DNA of 64,000 bases from VXMO01 sp965205915 (GCA_965205915.1 OZ242191.1:1302001-1366000); one strand, 5' to 3'. Positions 1 through 8,943 are shown, counted from the stretch's first letter. The notes: generated by a model from the sequence alone, not told the origin. Translations and numbers: made by a program.

Positions 1-70
1 GCCCTCGGCTACGGAATTAGTCGGCCTGCCGCGTTCCGGCGTGGGGATCTACCTACGCTTGTTGTCGGGA

Positions 71-1450
71 CTAATGTGGTCCCGGGCCGTCAGTTGTGCT
101 CATTTGCGCCGCGTCCACATAGCGTGGCGGGGTCGGCGGGCGGAGGAACAGAACCAGGATGGCGCTGACGACGAAGAACACAATGAACAGGGCGAATGCA
201 GGCTGATATGAGCCCAGTTCGTCACGAATATAATTCATGACGATGGGGCCGGTCGAGCCAATTCCGAACGTGATTACGAACCCGGCTGATCGTACGGAGC
301 CGAGGCTCAGGCGACCGAAGGAGTTAGCCCACAGCACTTCCTGCGTCACTCCCAGGCTTGTAATCCCCATGCCGTAGACAATCAACGCGAGGAACAGCAG
401 ATAAACGTTGTCGGCAAAGAGGAACAACGTGGAACCAATCCCCTGGAGCACGAATGGCATCGCACGGATGGGGCCGATGCTGGCCCGCTCCGCAAGGACG
501 CCCACGGCCGGCAGCGTCACCGCCATGACGATGGCGCGCGTTGTCAGCGCTGCCGCCAGGAAGGCCTCTTCGTAGCCCAGATCCTGGAGGTAGGGGGCAA
601 GCGATATGTTGATACCCTGGAATGCGAAGCTCGCGATGGCAAAGCAGCCCGCAATGAGCCAGAAGGCCGGCGTCTTCAGGGCCTCCCTGCGTGTCCACTG
701 GGGTTCCCGCATCGGTTCCGCCCGTTGTGGCGTGACCGGTACGGCGTGGCCTGCGAATCCGCTCGCCGATGGGGCAACAGAGGCCATATCCTCGACGCCG
801 TCCGGCCGCAGGCCCATATCCTCCGGTCGCCGCCGGATGAGTATCGTCGACGGCGCAAGCACTACGACCCAGGTGAGGATGGCGAAGATCCAGAACATCT
901 CCCGCCAGCCGAATTCGGCGATGACGTACACGGCGACGGGGATCATAACGACATTGCTGATGCTCGCGCCGGTGTTGGAGATCGCCAGCGCCCGCCCGCG
1001 CATCCGTATGAACCAGTTATTGATCGCTACACTCGTTACGAGGCTGCCCATCAATGTGAAGCCGATGGCAGCGACGAATCCACGCACCAGGTAGAACTGC
1101 CAGAGGGAATCGACGAACGTCACTCCCACCAGGGCCGTACCTGCGATGAGAGCGCCCACGGGCAACAGGGTACGTGCTCCAAACCGATCCACCAGCGGGC
1201 CAATGAGCGGGGCAGTACCCGCTTCAACGAAACGAGAGATCGTCTGGACGGCCGCTATCTGTGTATAACCCCAGCCAAACTCGCCCTTCAGCGGCTGGAA
1301 GAACAGACCCAGCGTCGATGAGAACTGCTCGGCATAGGCAAGGTGCGCCATAAACGAGGCGGCGACGATGTTCCAGCCATAGAAATAACGGCTTCGCCTG
1401 CGACGACGCGGCGGCTCCCCGTTCTCGTCACTACTTGGAACATTCTCCAA
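71..1450 (-). CDS. MFS transporter
   Basis: Predicted 12-helix major facilitator superfamily carrier of 459 aa in the cytoplasmic membrane. The N-terminus carries a basic stretch and then GWNIV, as in monocarboxylate/oxalate-formate type MFS carriers; the first loop has the family-like LVDRFGARTLLP motif (G-x-x-x-D-R-x-G-x-R). A central hydrophilic loop (about residues 210-255) separates two six-helix halves. The start is TTG at 1450 with GAGGAG eleven bases upstream. The substrate cannot be told from sequence; an organic acid is a family-level guess. It stands alone on the minus strand, downstream of the fic gene. Confidence 0.85.
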   Translation of the reverse strand: MENVPSSDENGEPPRRRRRSRYFYGWNIVAASFMAHLAYAEQFSSTLGLFFQPLKGEFGWGYTQIAAVQTISRFVEAGTAPLIGPLVDRFGARTLLPVGALIAGTALVGVTFVDSLWQFYLVRGFVAAIGFTLMGSLVTSVAINNWFIRMRGRALAISNTGASISNVVMIPVAVYVIAEFGWREMFWIFAILTWVVVLAPSTILIRRRPEDMGLRPDGVEDMASVAPSASGFAGHAVPVTPQRAEPMREPQWTRREALKTPAFWLIAGCFAIASFAFQGINISLAPYLQDLGYEEAFLAAALTTRAIVMAVTLPAVGVLAERASIGPIRAMPFVLQGIGSTLFLFADNVYLLFLALIVYGMGITSLGVTQEVLWANSFGRLSLGSVRSAGFVITFGIGSTGPIVMNYIRDELGSYQPAFALFIVFFVVSAILVLFLRPPTPPRYVDAAQMSTTDGPGPH

Positions 1451-1549
1451 CTCGGCCGCTACTCCTCAACCTAACGCGATGACTGATTATGCGGTGTACG
1501 GCGCCGCCGCGTCATGCGGGGGCATGGGACGAAAGGGCGTGGAACTCGC

Positions 1550-2782
1550 CTACCGGCGGCGTCTGCCTAGCAGGCGGGCCAGCTCTGCGGCATCAGGATT
1601 CCTGGAAGATGCTGCTCGCGGGAATTGTTCCAGTTTCGCGAAGTGTTCGCTTTCGGAAATCTGACGGGGCCAATCCAGATTGATTGAGAAGCGCCGCCCA
1701 TGCACGAAAATGGAGCCGGACTCGATCAGCCAATTCACATCTCGTTCCAGCGCGCGATCGGCATGTTTCAGTTCCAGATAGGACGGAAGCAGTACATCAA
1801 CCAGCTCTTCGGGACCTAGAGGGCCTGAATCCAGCAATGCATCAAGTAATTTCAGTTGCCTAAGAGCCAAGACGCGCTTCCTCGGATTCATCAGGCGGCC
1901 ATATAGTGAGCGAGCAAATTCGCGGAAGAGGATCCTATTGTTCTGCTCTGTAATCTGGCCCCCAAGTGCATTGCAGCGCTCAGCGATCGCACGGAGGGCG
2001 AACGTCAGAATTGGAGTCAGGTCGTGGTCTCTAATGCGGGATTCGTAGAGAGCCGCAAGGTATTCCGCCTGATGCTCGTAGTAGAAGTTGGAAAGGCTGA
2101 CCATGACCATTTCATTGACTCCGGCCTCGCGCAGCATAAACGCCTCGACAGCCCGGGCTGTTCGGCCATTGCCGTCTCCAAACGGGTGCATCGCGCCGAG
2201 GTGATAGTGAGCCGCCACCGCCTGGACGATGCGGTCATGGCCCTGAAATTCACGGCCGATTGGGCCGCAGAGTTGCTCAAACGCCGCCGACACCGAGTCA
2301 CCGCCCTCTGCTCCCCGGCACTGAGGATTGCCAAACGTCACGTTATTGTCAGATCGACGCAGCGCGCCGGGCTCACAGTGGTCATCATCGCAGCCGGTGA
2401 CAATGCGACGGTGGATATCAAGAATCAGATCGGCAGTCACCGGTCTATGGGCAGACTGTTCGCGCATCCACGCATACGTATCGCTGGCGGCGCGGAGTTG
2501 CCGCTGTGAGTGAGTCAGGGCAGCTCGGGCATCCTCACCGACTGACAGCGCCTCTTCTTCCTCCCGCGGAGTGAACTGCGCGCCCTCAATGCGTGTTGTG
2601 CCCACAGCCTCAAGTCGCAACTGTTCCTTGTGAGCCTCGGCGATCCACTGGGGCAGATACGGTAGCCGGCTGAGAACCTGCGCGGCAGTCTTTGCCTCGA
2701 TGAGTGGACCTGCCACGGCCGCAATGTCATATCGAACCCACTGGCTGGGCAAGGAGTAGCGGGCAATTGGCTGCGAGTTCAT
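1550..2782 (-). CDS. Fic family protein (class II, self-inhibited AMPylase-like)
   Basis: 410-aa Fic-domain protein. The catalytic loop is HPFGDGNGRTAR (residues 199-210), a full match to the HPFx(D/E)GNGRxxR motif used to transfer AMP to protein hydroxyls. Residues 62-67 read TTRIEG, which fits the (S/T)xxxE(G/N) inhibitory helix; its position N-terminal to the Fic core makes this class II. The N-terminal part resembles Fic_N, and the C-terminal 150 residues look like the winged-helix tail found in many bacterial Fic proteins. It starts at ATG 2782. Its promoter and leader hold a phased 11-bp repeat array (separate entry), suggesting autoregulation. Target protein unknown. Confidence 0.9.
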   Translation of the reverse strand: MNSQPIARYSLPSQWVRYDIAAVAGPLIEAKTAAQVLSRLPYLPQWIAEAHKEQLRLEAVGTTRIEGAQFTPREEEEALSVGEDARAALTHSQRQLRAASDTYAWMREQSAHRPVTADLILDIHRRIVTGCDDDHCEPGALRRSDNNVTFGNPQCRGAEGGDSVSAAFEQLCGPIGREFQGHDRIVQAVAAHYHLGAMHPFGDGNGRTARAVEAFMLREAGVNEMVMVSLSNFYYEHQAEYLAALYESRIRDHDLTPILTFALRAIAERCNALGGQITEQNNRILFREFARSLYGRLMNPRKRVLALRQLKLLDALLDSGPLGPEELVDVLLPSYLELKHADRALERDVNWLIESGSIFVHGRRFSINLDWPRQISESEHFAKLEQFPRAASSRNPDAAELARLLGRRRR

Positions 2783-2896
2783 TACCGTCTCATTTTCGTC
2801 TCATTTCGCGCTCATTTCAAGTTCATTTCGCGGTTTTGTATTAGGAAGCATAAGGATGTGTCCATTTCATTTCAAGTTTGTTTCACGCTCGTTTCA
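2780..2896. repeat. 11-bp phased iteron-like array upstream of fic
   Basis: On the plus strand CATT elements begin at 2780, 2791, 2802, 2813 and 2824, exactly 11 bases apart; the first is the complement of the fic start codon. The TTTC ends continue in the same phase at 2873, 2884 and 2895 after a 44-base step (4 x 11) from 2829. The repeat core is YTCATTTC, or GAAATGA on the fic strand. The blocks flank the predicted fic core promoter, so the array looks like a multi-site operator rather than coding sequence. Confidence 0.65.
2847..2875 (-). promoter_or_regulatory. Predicted sigma70-type promoter of fic
   Basis: On the minus strand TTGAAA (2875-2870) and TATGCT (2852-2847) are separated by exactly 17 bases. 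The -35 box lies inside the upstream repeat block, and the transcript start would fall just before the second block, which reaches the start codon. Confidence 0.55.
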
Positions 2897-2942
2897 CGGC
2901 CGTATCCTGTTGCCGTGAGTGAATCCGGTGGTGGCTCCGGTG

Positions 2943-3929
2943 CTAGCTGTCGCGCGGCCGCCTTTGGCCTCCCCGTCTGCGTCTCCTGCGGCGGCGGGTG
3001 GGGCGTTCAGGCCGGGCATCGTCCTCCGTCTCCGTGTCCTCAACCGAGTTCGCCTCTTCCGCAGGCTCGATGCCGGGCTGCGGGAAAAGGGACGTGCGCC
3101 CATACTCGTCCTCTACATCTTCATCCGGGTGCGTGGGCGGAGGTAGAGCGGCGAGAATGCCGCGACCGGAGAGAAATCGACGCGCGGCGCCGATGGCGAA
3201 CGAGATCAGGACGATAAGAATCGCGATACGGAACGGCCCCTGCGCCGCGCCCAGGAATGTCGCAAGCTCCTCCGGCACATCGTCACGTGAACCCGGCACC
3301 AGGATCCCCGCTGAGATGCCGGAAAGAAGCACGACAGCCGCCAGAGCTCCCACCGCGTTCGACACGCGGTCACGATTCCAAAGCAAGATTGCGGCGGCAG
3401 TCAGAGCCGCTTGACCGATGGCCACAAGAGCGCGCGACGTCTCGATATCTGTTCGCGCGCCGCTCTCCGGTGGCAAGAGGATGATTGGCAGGGCAATGTA
3501 AGCGCCTGCAAGGTACAGCCCCGCAAAGAACGCGCTGTCTCCCCAGCTGCGTGTCGCAATTGCACCGCCGACGACCGCGGCAAGAATCGGCCCCCCGAGC
3601 GAGGCCACGGCAATCGCCGGTGTCGGCGACGTCGTTTCACCGTCCGAGGCGACAAGCGCCCACAGCACCGCCTGTGTCCCGACGATTCCTATCGCCATCC
3701 AGGGGTAGCCCCAGCGAGGCGCTCCGCGCATGGCAAGCAACAGGCCGATGGCCATCGCGATGCCGGTCATAAATAGATATGGCGGAGACGAATAGAGCCG
3801 TCCGCCAAAGGCAATCGACCACGCGATGCCGCCCAGCGCGCCGATGAGAATCAGCGCGACGGGCGCGATCTCTCGGATCACGGACTCCAGGGGAGTGCGC
3901 GTCGGCGGTGGGACTATCGGCCTGCTCAT
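2943..3929 (-). CDS. Polytopic membrane protein with charged C-terminal tail
   Basis: Unrecognised 328-aa protein. About the first 250 residues are hydrophobic and can form roughly eight membrane helices with short loops. The last 70 residues are cytosolic in character: an acidic stretch (VEDTETEDDARPE) followed by a run of eight arginines and RRPRDS. The start is ATG 3929. The neighbouring MFS gene is divergent, and little space remains between the two starts, so they probably share a compact promoter region. No catalytic motif is visible; a function cannot be assigned. Confidence 0.7.
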   Translation of the reverse strand: MSRPIVPPPTRTPLESVIREIAPVALILIGALGGIAWSIAFGGRLYSSPPYLFMTGIAMAIGLLLAMRGAPRWGYPWMAIGIVGTQAVLWALVASDGETTSPTPAIAVASLGGPILAAVVGGAIATRSWGDSAFFAGLYLAGAYIALPIILLPPESGARTDIETSRALVAIGQAALTAAAILLWNRDRVSNAVGALAAVVLLSGISAGILVPGSRDDVPEELATFLGAAQGPFRIAILIVLISFAIGAARRFLSGRGILAALPPPTHPDEDVEDEYGRTSLFPQPGIEPAEEANSVEDTETEDDARPERPTRRRRRRRRGGQRRPRDS

Positions 3930-3985
3930 CGTCAGTTACAATAGCAGGCGCCGCCACAGGTGTACCTTTCGGAGTTGTCCCTCAA

Positions 3986-5269
3986 GTGCATTCCTCGCGC
4001 CTCATCGCGCTCTTGAATGAACATCGAGCCGTCGTTTACGTCGGCTTCGCGACGTTTTTGTTCACCCTCGGCCAGGGCGTTTCTATCTTTACTTACCCGC
4101 TCTACGGCCGTGAACTCGGTTTGACCCTGGCGCAGGTCGGATTCACCGTGTCCGCATTCGCATTCGCTCGCGTTTTCACCAATGTTCCCTCCGCGATGAT
4201 CTCAAACCGGGTTGGGCGACGATGGGTTCTGATCGCCGGGGGGCTATTCGCCGCGACAGGCTACGTTCTCTCCGCAAGCGCTGACTCGTTGCTGCCGCTG
4301 ATGGCCTTTCGCTTCATCGCCGGGATTGGCTCCGGCGCGTTCATCACGGTGGGAATCGCCACGACGGCGGATCTAAGCACCCCGGCTAATAGAGCTCGCC
4401 TCATGAGTGTCTTCCAATGGAGTTTTATATTCGGAATCACACTCGGGCCGTTTATTGGAGGTCTCATTGCACAGTTCTGGGGACTCCGCATCCCGTTCTA
4501 CGTCATAGGCGTCGTCTCTGTAACAAGCGCGCTATGGACATTACTCATGGTCCCGGAAACAAGGGGGCGCTTGATGCCGACCCAGCAGGACCCGGATGCG
4601 GAGGTTGAGCAGCAACGTGAGTCCGGCGCGAGTTCGCCGCCGTTGGCCGGCTTCCGGCAGTTCAGCTTCATGCTCAGTCGCGGCTACGTGCTCATCATGC
4701 TGATTTTCATCGGTGCGTTCTTCATCAGGGGAGGCGGGCTCTTTAGCCTCTTTCCCGTCATCGCGAAGGAGGATCTTGGCTTGTCCGAGGCTTTCGTCGG
4801 CGTCATGCAGACGCTGCCAGCCCTCGCATCCCTGCTTGTCCTGCCGTTCGTCGGTGCGATATCCGATCGATTCGGCCGCAAAAGCATCATCGTGCCCGGC
4901 ATGGTCCTATATGTCGTGTGTCTGATTATTCTTGGCTACAGCACGCCGGTGTGGATCCTCTCAGCCGCCGGCGTCTTTGCCATCGGCATCTTCATCTTTG
5001 GAATGGCGCAGGGCGCATCGGGACCGGTGCCAATCGCATATGTCGCAGACGTGAGTCCAACGGAGCGGCAGGCCACGGCACAGGGCATGGCGAGGACGAT
5101 TGGCGACATCGCCCTCATGAGCGGCGGGCCCATCCTCGGCTACATCAGCGACAACTTTGGCAGCATGGAGGCCCTTTACGGCACGGCTGTGGCCATGGGC
5201 GTCATCATGCTCATCTTCTGGTTCTTCGCGCGGGAGACGATAGTACGGCGGACGGAAGCGCCAGCGTAG
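3986..5269 (+). CDS. MFS transporter
   Basis: Twelve-helix MFS carrier, 427 aa from the preferred start. Motif A-like sequences occur after helix 2 (SNRVGRR) and after helix 8 (SDRFGRKS), the pattern of drug:H+ antiporter-type MFS proteins. A longer reading frame opens at ATG 3908 but it would overlap the divergent upstream gene; GTG 3986 has GGAG at 3971-3974 and begins directly before the first hydrophilic leader, so I chose it. Substrate unknown; efflux of small molecules is the usual family role. Confidence 0.85.
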   Translation: MHSSRLIALLNEHRAVVYVGFATFLFTLGQGVSIFTYPLYGRELGLTLAQVGFTVSAFAFARVFTNVPSAMISNRVGRRWVLIAGGLFAATGYVLSASADSLLPLMAFRFIAGIGSGAFITVGIATTADLSTPANRARLMSVFQWSFIFGITLGPFIGGLIAQFWGLRIPFYVIGVVSVTSALWTLLMVPETRGRLMPTQQDPDAEVEQQRESGASSPPLAGFRQFSFMLSRGYVLIMLIFIGAFFIRGGGLFSLFPVIAKEDLGLSEAFVGVMQTLPALASLLVLPFVGAISDRFGRKSIIVPGMVLYVVCLIILGYSTPVWILSAAGVFAIGIFIFGMAQGASGPVPIAYVADVSPTERQATAQGMARTIGDIALMSGGPILGYISDNFGSMEALYGTAVAMGVIMLIFWFFARETIVRRTEAPA

Positions 5270-5320
5270 GCGCGCTGCATGAGCAGCCTGTAGCCACAAC
5301 GGACCCACGGCCTCTTTCGC

Positions 5321-5339
5321 ACCCTAGCATTACTAGGGT
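5321..5339. promoter_or_regulatory. Palindrome abutting a -35 box (operator candidate)
   Basis: ACCCTAG at 5321-5327 and CTAGGGT at 5333-5339 form a perfect 7-bp inverted repeat with a 5-base spacer. Its last base is the first base of the predicted -35 box of the following gene, which is a classical repressor position. It could instead be a weak terminator for the upstream MFS gene, but no T-run follows. Confidence 0.4.
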
Positions 5340-5366
5340 TGACGAAAATCGCAGCGTCGACATACT
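5339..5366 (+). promoter_or_regulatory. Predicted promoter of the binding-protein gene
   Basis: TTGACG (5339-5344) and CATACT (5361-5366) are 16 bases apart, upstream of a GGAG (5393-5396 region) and the GTG start at 5401. Confidence 0.4.
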
Positions 5367-5400
5367 CGTGGCATCCGGTGAAATTGATTAGGAGCCCAAA

Positions 5401-7272
5401 GTGGCAGCACGCCGTTTCATTGTCATCGCCCTGGTCATGCTCACGCCGTTCCTGCTTGCCCTGGGCTGCGAGCCGGTTCCGAATGACGTGATCATAGTCA
5501 CTCCCACCTTTGAGGCGAGTACTCCTGCGGCAAACCCCACGAGATTTCCAACACGTACTCCTGCGCCTCAGCCGACGGCGGACGACTCGAATTGCGCCCC
5601 TATCGGCTCTACGGAAGGCTTGCGGCCCGCACCGTCGAACCACTATGGATACAGTGTAAGTGGAATCTCATTAGACCCTGACAGTTGTTTTGGCGGGTAC
5701 CTCAACGTCGCTTTCAACGAGGAAGGCCCCTCATTCAATACGTGGGAGGAAACCGGCGGCGTGGCGTTCAAGGCCATGCATCCCCTCCACAACATGCTTA
5801 TCCGCCCACGGACCTGGGGCAGCGAATATGACTTCAACTACTACTATGCTTTCTTCGAGTTGTGGCCGGACATAGCCGCCGGATGGGAGTTATCAGAGGA
5901 CGGGACAACGTTGACATTCGAAATGCACGACCACATCACGTGGTCAGACGGGGTGCCAATCACCTGCAGGGACGTCAAATGGTCATTTGACATGCTGCGC
6001 ACTGGGGCAAACATGGACCGCGGAATTACTGCGCCACACCTGGATAGCATCCAACAGATTACTTGTGAAAGCGATTTGGACATCATTTTCCACACGGAGG
6101 TCCCGGATCCGGGACTCATCGAAGCAATAGGGCTTCCCCATCACATCATCAGGCCGGCTCATGTGTATGAAGGAACGGACCTCTCTTTACTCCGCGAAGA
6201 GATCCCTTCCGTCGTTAGCGGCCCTTTTCACATTGCGCGGTGGGTGCCGCATGAGTTGTACGAGTTTGAACGCAGAGCCGACTATTGGGACGCGCCTTTC
6301 CCTTACCTTGACGGTATCGAAATGATTCGAATGAGCCGCGCCTCGATGATTGCCGCCCTATCCACCGGCACGATTGATGTTGGCGACCCACACGGCTACA
6401 CCGGAACGGAAGGGGATTCGCTACTCAACGAGTGCGACCCCGAAGTCTGTCAAGTGTGGCCCAGGGTAACTGCGGCGTCCCTGAACCCCGTACTGTTCCT
6501 CAACCAGCAACGCCAGCCCTGGAATGACTCAAGCATTATTGAGGCAGTGGCGCTGGCAATCGATAACCAACGATATTTGACTGAAGCAACCGACAACTGG
6601 TCCGTTCTTCCCGCCGGCTGCGGATTCTACCTCCCCACCGGCTGGGCATTGCCGGCAGAACGTTGCGCGCAGGTTCCTGGGTACGGCGACGTCATTGGCG
6701 CAACAACGCCTGCTGAGGATAAAGAGCGCGCCCGGGAGATTCTCCGTGAGGCAGGCTACTGGAACAGTGAGACAGATTCTACGGACCTCGTTTTGACCTT
6801 GAGCTTCGTGGAAGGGAACGAGAGAGGCGCTGAGGTACTCGCTCGCGACCTTGCTGAGATTGGCATCAAAGTGGAGTTCCTGCCCTTGACCACAGAGGCG
6901 GCTGTTGAGCACTGGTCAAGCGGCGACTTCGATGCGGGAATGCGCGAATCCTCGATTGCCGGTGTGGATCATCAGTTTGTCCTTACGGAGTTCTTTCATG
7001 AACAAGCCCCTCGAAACTACAGCGGTTTTTTTAGCGAGGAGTTTGGCCGCCTGTTTTTTGAAGAAGAGAGAACTCTTGATTTGGAGGTTCGTAAGCAGGT
7101 GGCCTGGCTTGCTCTGGAACTTGCGCTACGGGAGAGCGGCGCCATCTTCATTGCCCACGATTCCTATCTTCCCGTCTTCGGCGCAAGGGTGCGGGGGCTC
7201 ATGCCCGCAATCGATTACCTGGCCGAGTATGGTCCCCAGAACCGCTATGATCACGTCTGGCTGACTTGGTAA
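5401..7272 (+). CDS. ABC transporter substrate-binding lipoprotein, peptide/nickel family (SBP_bac_5)
   Basis: 623-aa extracytoplasmic solute receptor. A hydrophobic signal ends in the lipobox LALGC (residues 19-23), then a Thr/Pro-rich linker (to about residue 60) leads to the DppA/OppA-type domain. Family-typical features include PLHNML, the AAGWELSEDGTTLTF segment, DVKWSFDML and the RADYWDAPFPYLDGI block. It is longer than most family members (about 540 aa), mainly because of the linker. No permease or ATPase gene is adjacent, so partners must lie elsewhere. GTG start with GGAG upstream. Ligand unknown; oligopeptides or other oligomers are likely. Confidence 0.9.
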   Translation: MAARRFIVIALVMLTPFLLALGCEPVPNDVIIVTPTFEASTPAANPTRFPTRTPAPQPTADDSNCAPIGSTEGLRPAPSNHYGYSVSGISLDPDSCFGGYLNVAFNEEGPSFNTWEETGGVAFKAMHPLHNMLIRPRTWGSEYDFNYYYAFFELWPDIAAGWELSEDGTTLTFEMHDHITWSDGVPITCRDVKWSFDMLRTGANMDRGITAPHLDSIQQITCESDLDIIFHTEVPDPGLIEAIGLPHHIIRPAHVYEGTDLSLLREEIPSVVSGPFHIARWVPHELYEFERRADYWDAPFPYLDGIEMIRMSRASMIAALSTGTIDVGDPHGYTGTEGDSLLNECDPEVCQVWPRVTAASLNPVLFLNQQRQPWNDSSIIEAVALAIDNQRYLTEATDNWSVLPAGCGFYLPTGWALPAERCAQVPGYGDVIGATTPAEDKERAREILREAGYWNSETDSTDLVLTLSFVEGNERGAEVLARDLAEIGIKVEFLPLTTEAAVEHWSSGDFDAGMRESSIAGVDHQFVLTEFFHEQAPRNYSGFFSEEFGRLFFEEERTLDLEVRKQVAWLALELALRESGAIFIAHDSYLPVFGARVRGLMPAIDYLAEYGPQNRYDHVWLTW

Positions 7273-7296
7273 CCTACTGCCGTTGAGGTAGGTTTT
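7271..7296 (+). terminator. Probable Rho-independent terminator after the binding-protein gene
   Basis: AACCTAC (7271-7277) pairs with GTAGGTT (7288-7294) across a 10-base loop and is followed by a short T-run. It begins at the stop codon itself. Confidence 0.5.
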
Positions 7297-7397
7297 GGCT
7301 CAATTGGCGACCTCATCGCATCCATAGAGTCTCTTGTCTCCCTAAGCATGCGTTTGCTATGCTTTCCATCGGCTATGGCAATAAGCCGCGCTCATGT

Positions 7398-7450
7398 GGG
7401 GGACGGGCGGTGGCCGTAAACACATCCCCCGCGGTCGGTTTTCCGGCCGC
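7398..7450 (+). promoter_or_regulatory. Structured 5' leader of the AdoMet decarboxylase gene
   Basis: Two adjoining helices can form: GGGGGA (7398-7403) with TCCCCC (7425-7430), and GCGGTCGG (7431-7438) with CCGGCCGC (7443-7450) around a TTTT loop. They are coaxially stacked on paper and lie 17 bases before the Shine-Dalgarno sequence. I do not recognise a named riboswitch. Confidence 0.35.
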
Positions 7451-7482
7451 TATTCATCTTATTGTTGGAGGAGAACCCGCAG

Positions 7483-7902
7483 ATGCACCTTGTCATGGAT
7501 GGGTACGGGGCGGACGCCCACAGGCTTCAGGACGAATCGCTCGTCCGTGAGCTGCTGGACACTTACCCCGATGCCATCGGGATGACCAAGATCTCTGAGC
7601 CGCTGGTGCATCGCTACACAGAGGGCCGTGTTCCGACCGACTGGGGAGTGTCCGGCTTTGTGCTCATCGCGGAGAGCCACATCAGCGTCCACACCTTTCC
7701 CGACAGGGGCTATCTCAACGTCGACATTTTTTCATGCAAGACGTTCGACGCCGAACTCGCCGTCAATGAACTTCGAGGGCGCTTCGGGATCACGGACGTG
7801 AAGACACAGGTGCTTGATCGAGGACTGGAGGAGTTCGTGGACAAGAAGGCTCAACCGGAGTTGAGCGGCGCGGGCGCAGCGCCTAACCCCACACCGGTCT
7901 GA
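7483..7902 (+). CDS. speD: S-adenosylmethionine decarboxylase proenzyme (class 1B)
   Basis: 139-aa pyruvoyl-dependent enzyme that makes decarboxylated AdoMet, the aminopropyl donor for spermidine synthesis. The diagnostic block is LIAESHISVHTFPD: the chain is cut before the Ser of ESHIS and that Ser becomes the pyruvoyl group. YLNVDIFSCKTFD follows, with the conserved proton-donor Cys. Length fits the short bacterial/archaeal class. The frame is open from TTG 7462, but ATG 7483 has GGAGGAG nine bases upstream and is the better start. The ureohydrolase gene follows in the same direction; no spermidine synthase is in the window. Confidence 0.95.
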   Translation: MHLVMDGYGADAHRLQDESLVRELLDTYPDAIGMTKISEPLVHRYTEGRVPTDWGVSGFVLIAESHISVHTFPDRGYLNVDIFSCKTFDAELAVNELRGRFGITDVKTQVLDRGLEEFVDKKAQPELSGAGAAPNPTPV

Positions 7903-7967
7903 ACGGCAATCAAGCGCGGATGCATCTTTGGCGCGCGTCGCTCCAATCCGCGCCCTGACTGACTAAA

Positions 7968-8882
7968 ATGACTCTTACTCCGGACGGCGGCGCGTTTCCC
8001 TGGAGCTTTGCGGCTCTCGACGGCCCCGATGCTGATTTCACGAGCGCCGCAGTCGCCATCCTGCCCGCCCCCTACGATGGAACCGTTTCCTACCGCGCAG
8101 GCGCGCGTGACGGCCCACGCGCCATCATTGAGGCGTCCCGCTATCTCGAACTCTATGAACCTGACCTCGACCTTGAGCCATCGAAATGGGGCATCACGAC
8201 GCTGCCGGCGTTAGAGCCGAACGTCTCAGGCCCGGAGGCCAATATCGCGCGTGTGGAGCAGGCCGTTGGAGCGCTTGCGGAGGCCGGCAAAGTACCGGTC
8301 ATGCTCGGCGGTGAGCACTCGCTCACCATAGGCGCGGTCAGAGCGCTCTCACGGCGTTACCCGGGCCTGTCCGTTCTCCAGCTTGATGCCCATGCGGATA
8401 TGCGCGACACCTACCAGGGCAGCCGCTATAGTCACGCCTGCGTGATGCGGCGCGTGCGGGAGGTTACAGGCATCGGCAATGTCATCCAGGCCGGCATCCG
8501 CAGCATCAGCCGCGAGGAGATCGAGCACATACGTGACACCGGCGCAGCCGGCGTGCATCTCTACACGCCGGGCATGTACACGGATCATGCCGCCATTGAG
8601 GAACTCCTGGCGGGACTGGGCGACACGGTCTATGTGACCGTGGACCTGGACGCCTTGGACCCTGCGATCATGCCCGCTGTTGGCACACCGGAGCCGGGCG
8701 GACTGTCGTGGCAGGAGACGCTCAACATCCTGCGGGCCGTCGCAGGGCGATCACGCATCGTCGCTTTCGACGTCATGGAACTGGCCCCGAACGAGGGTCC
8801 GGCGCACGCCGCATTCACCGCCGCGCGGCTGACGTACAAGCTTATCGGCTACACTCTGGCCGCCACTCGTCTTTCCGGCTAA
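7968..8882 (+). CDS. speB: Agmatinase / ureohydrolase family protein
   Basis: 304-aa binuclear manganese ureohydrolase. Metal ligands are visible in GGEHSLT, DAHADMRD and TVDLDALDP, in the expected order and spacing; SHACVMRR is the family SHGxxxRR-like block. Members cleave agmatine to putrescine plus urea (agmatinase) or related guanidino compounds. Placement right after speD supports a polyamine role, putrescine supply, but substrate specificity (agmatine, guanidinobutyrate, formimidoylglutamate) is not decided by the motifs. It is followed by a strong hairpin shared with the converging gene. Confidence 0.88.
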   Translation: MTLTPDGGAFPWSFAALDGPDADFTSAAVAILPAPYDGTVSYRAGARDGPRAIIEASRYLELYEPDLDLEPSKWGITTLPALEPNVSGPEANIARVEQAVGALAEAGKVPVMLGGEHSLTIGAVRALSRRYPGLSVLQLDAHADMRDTYQGSRYSHACVMRRVREVTGIGNVIQAGIRSISREEIEHIRDTGAAGVHLYTPGMYTDHAAIEELLAGLGDTVYVTVDLDALDPAIMPAVGTPEPGGLSWQETLNILRAVAGRSRIVAFDVMELAPNEGPAHAAFTAARLTYKLIGYTLAATRLSG

Positions 8883-8943
8883 GAGCCGTCACCGTGCTCG
8901 ATACACGGCGGGAATCCACAAAGCCGCAAGAATACAGTGGCGG

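Noticed and set aside
725..1321. Long plus-strand frame of 198 codons opposite the first MFS gene
   Set aside because: Rich in Arg, His and Glu with no family match; it is the antisense shadow of a convincing transporter.
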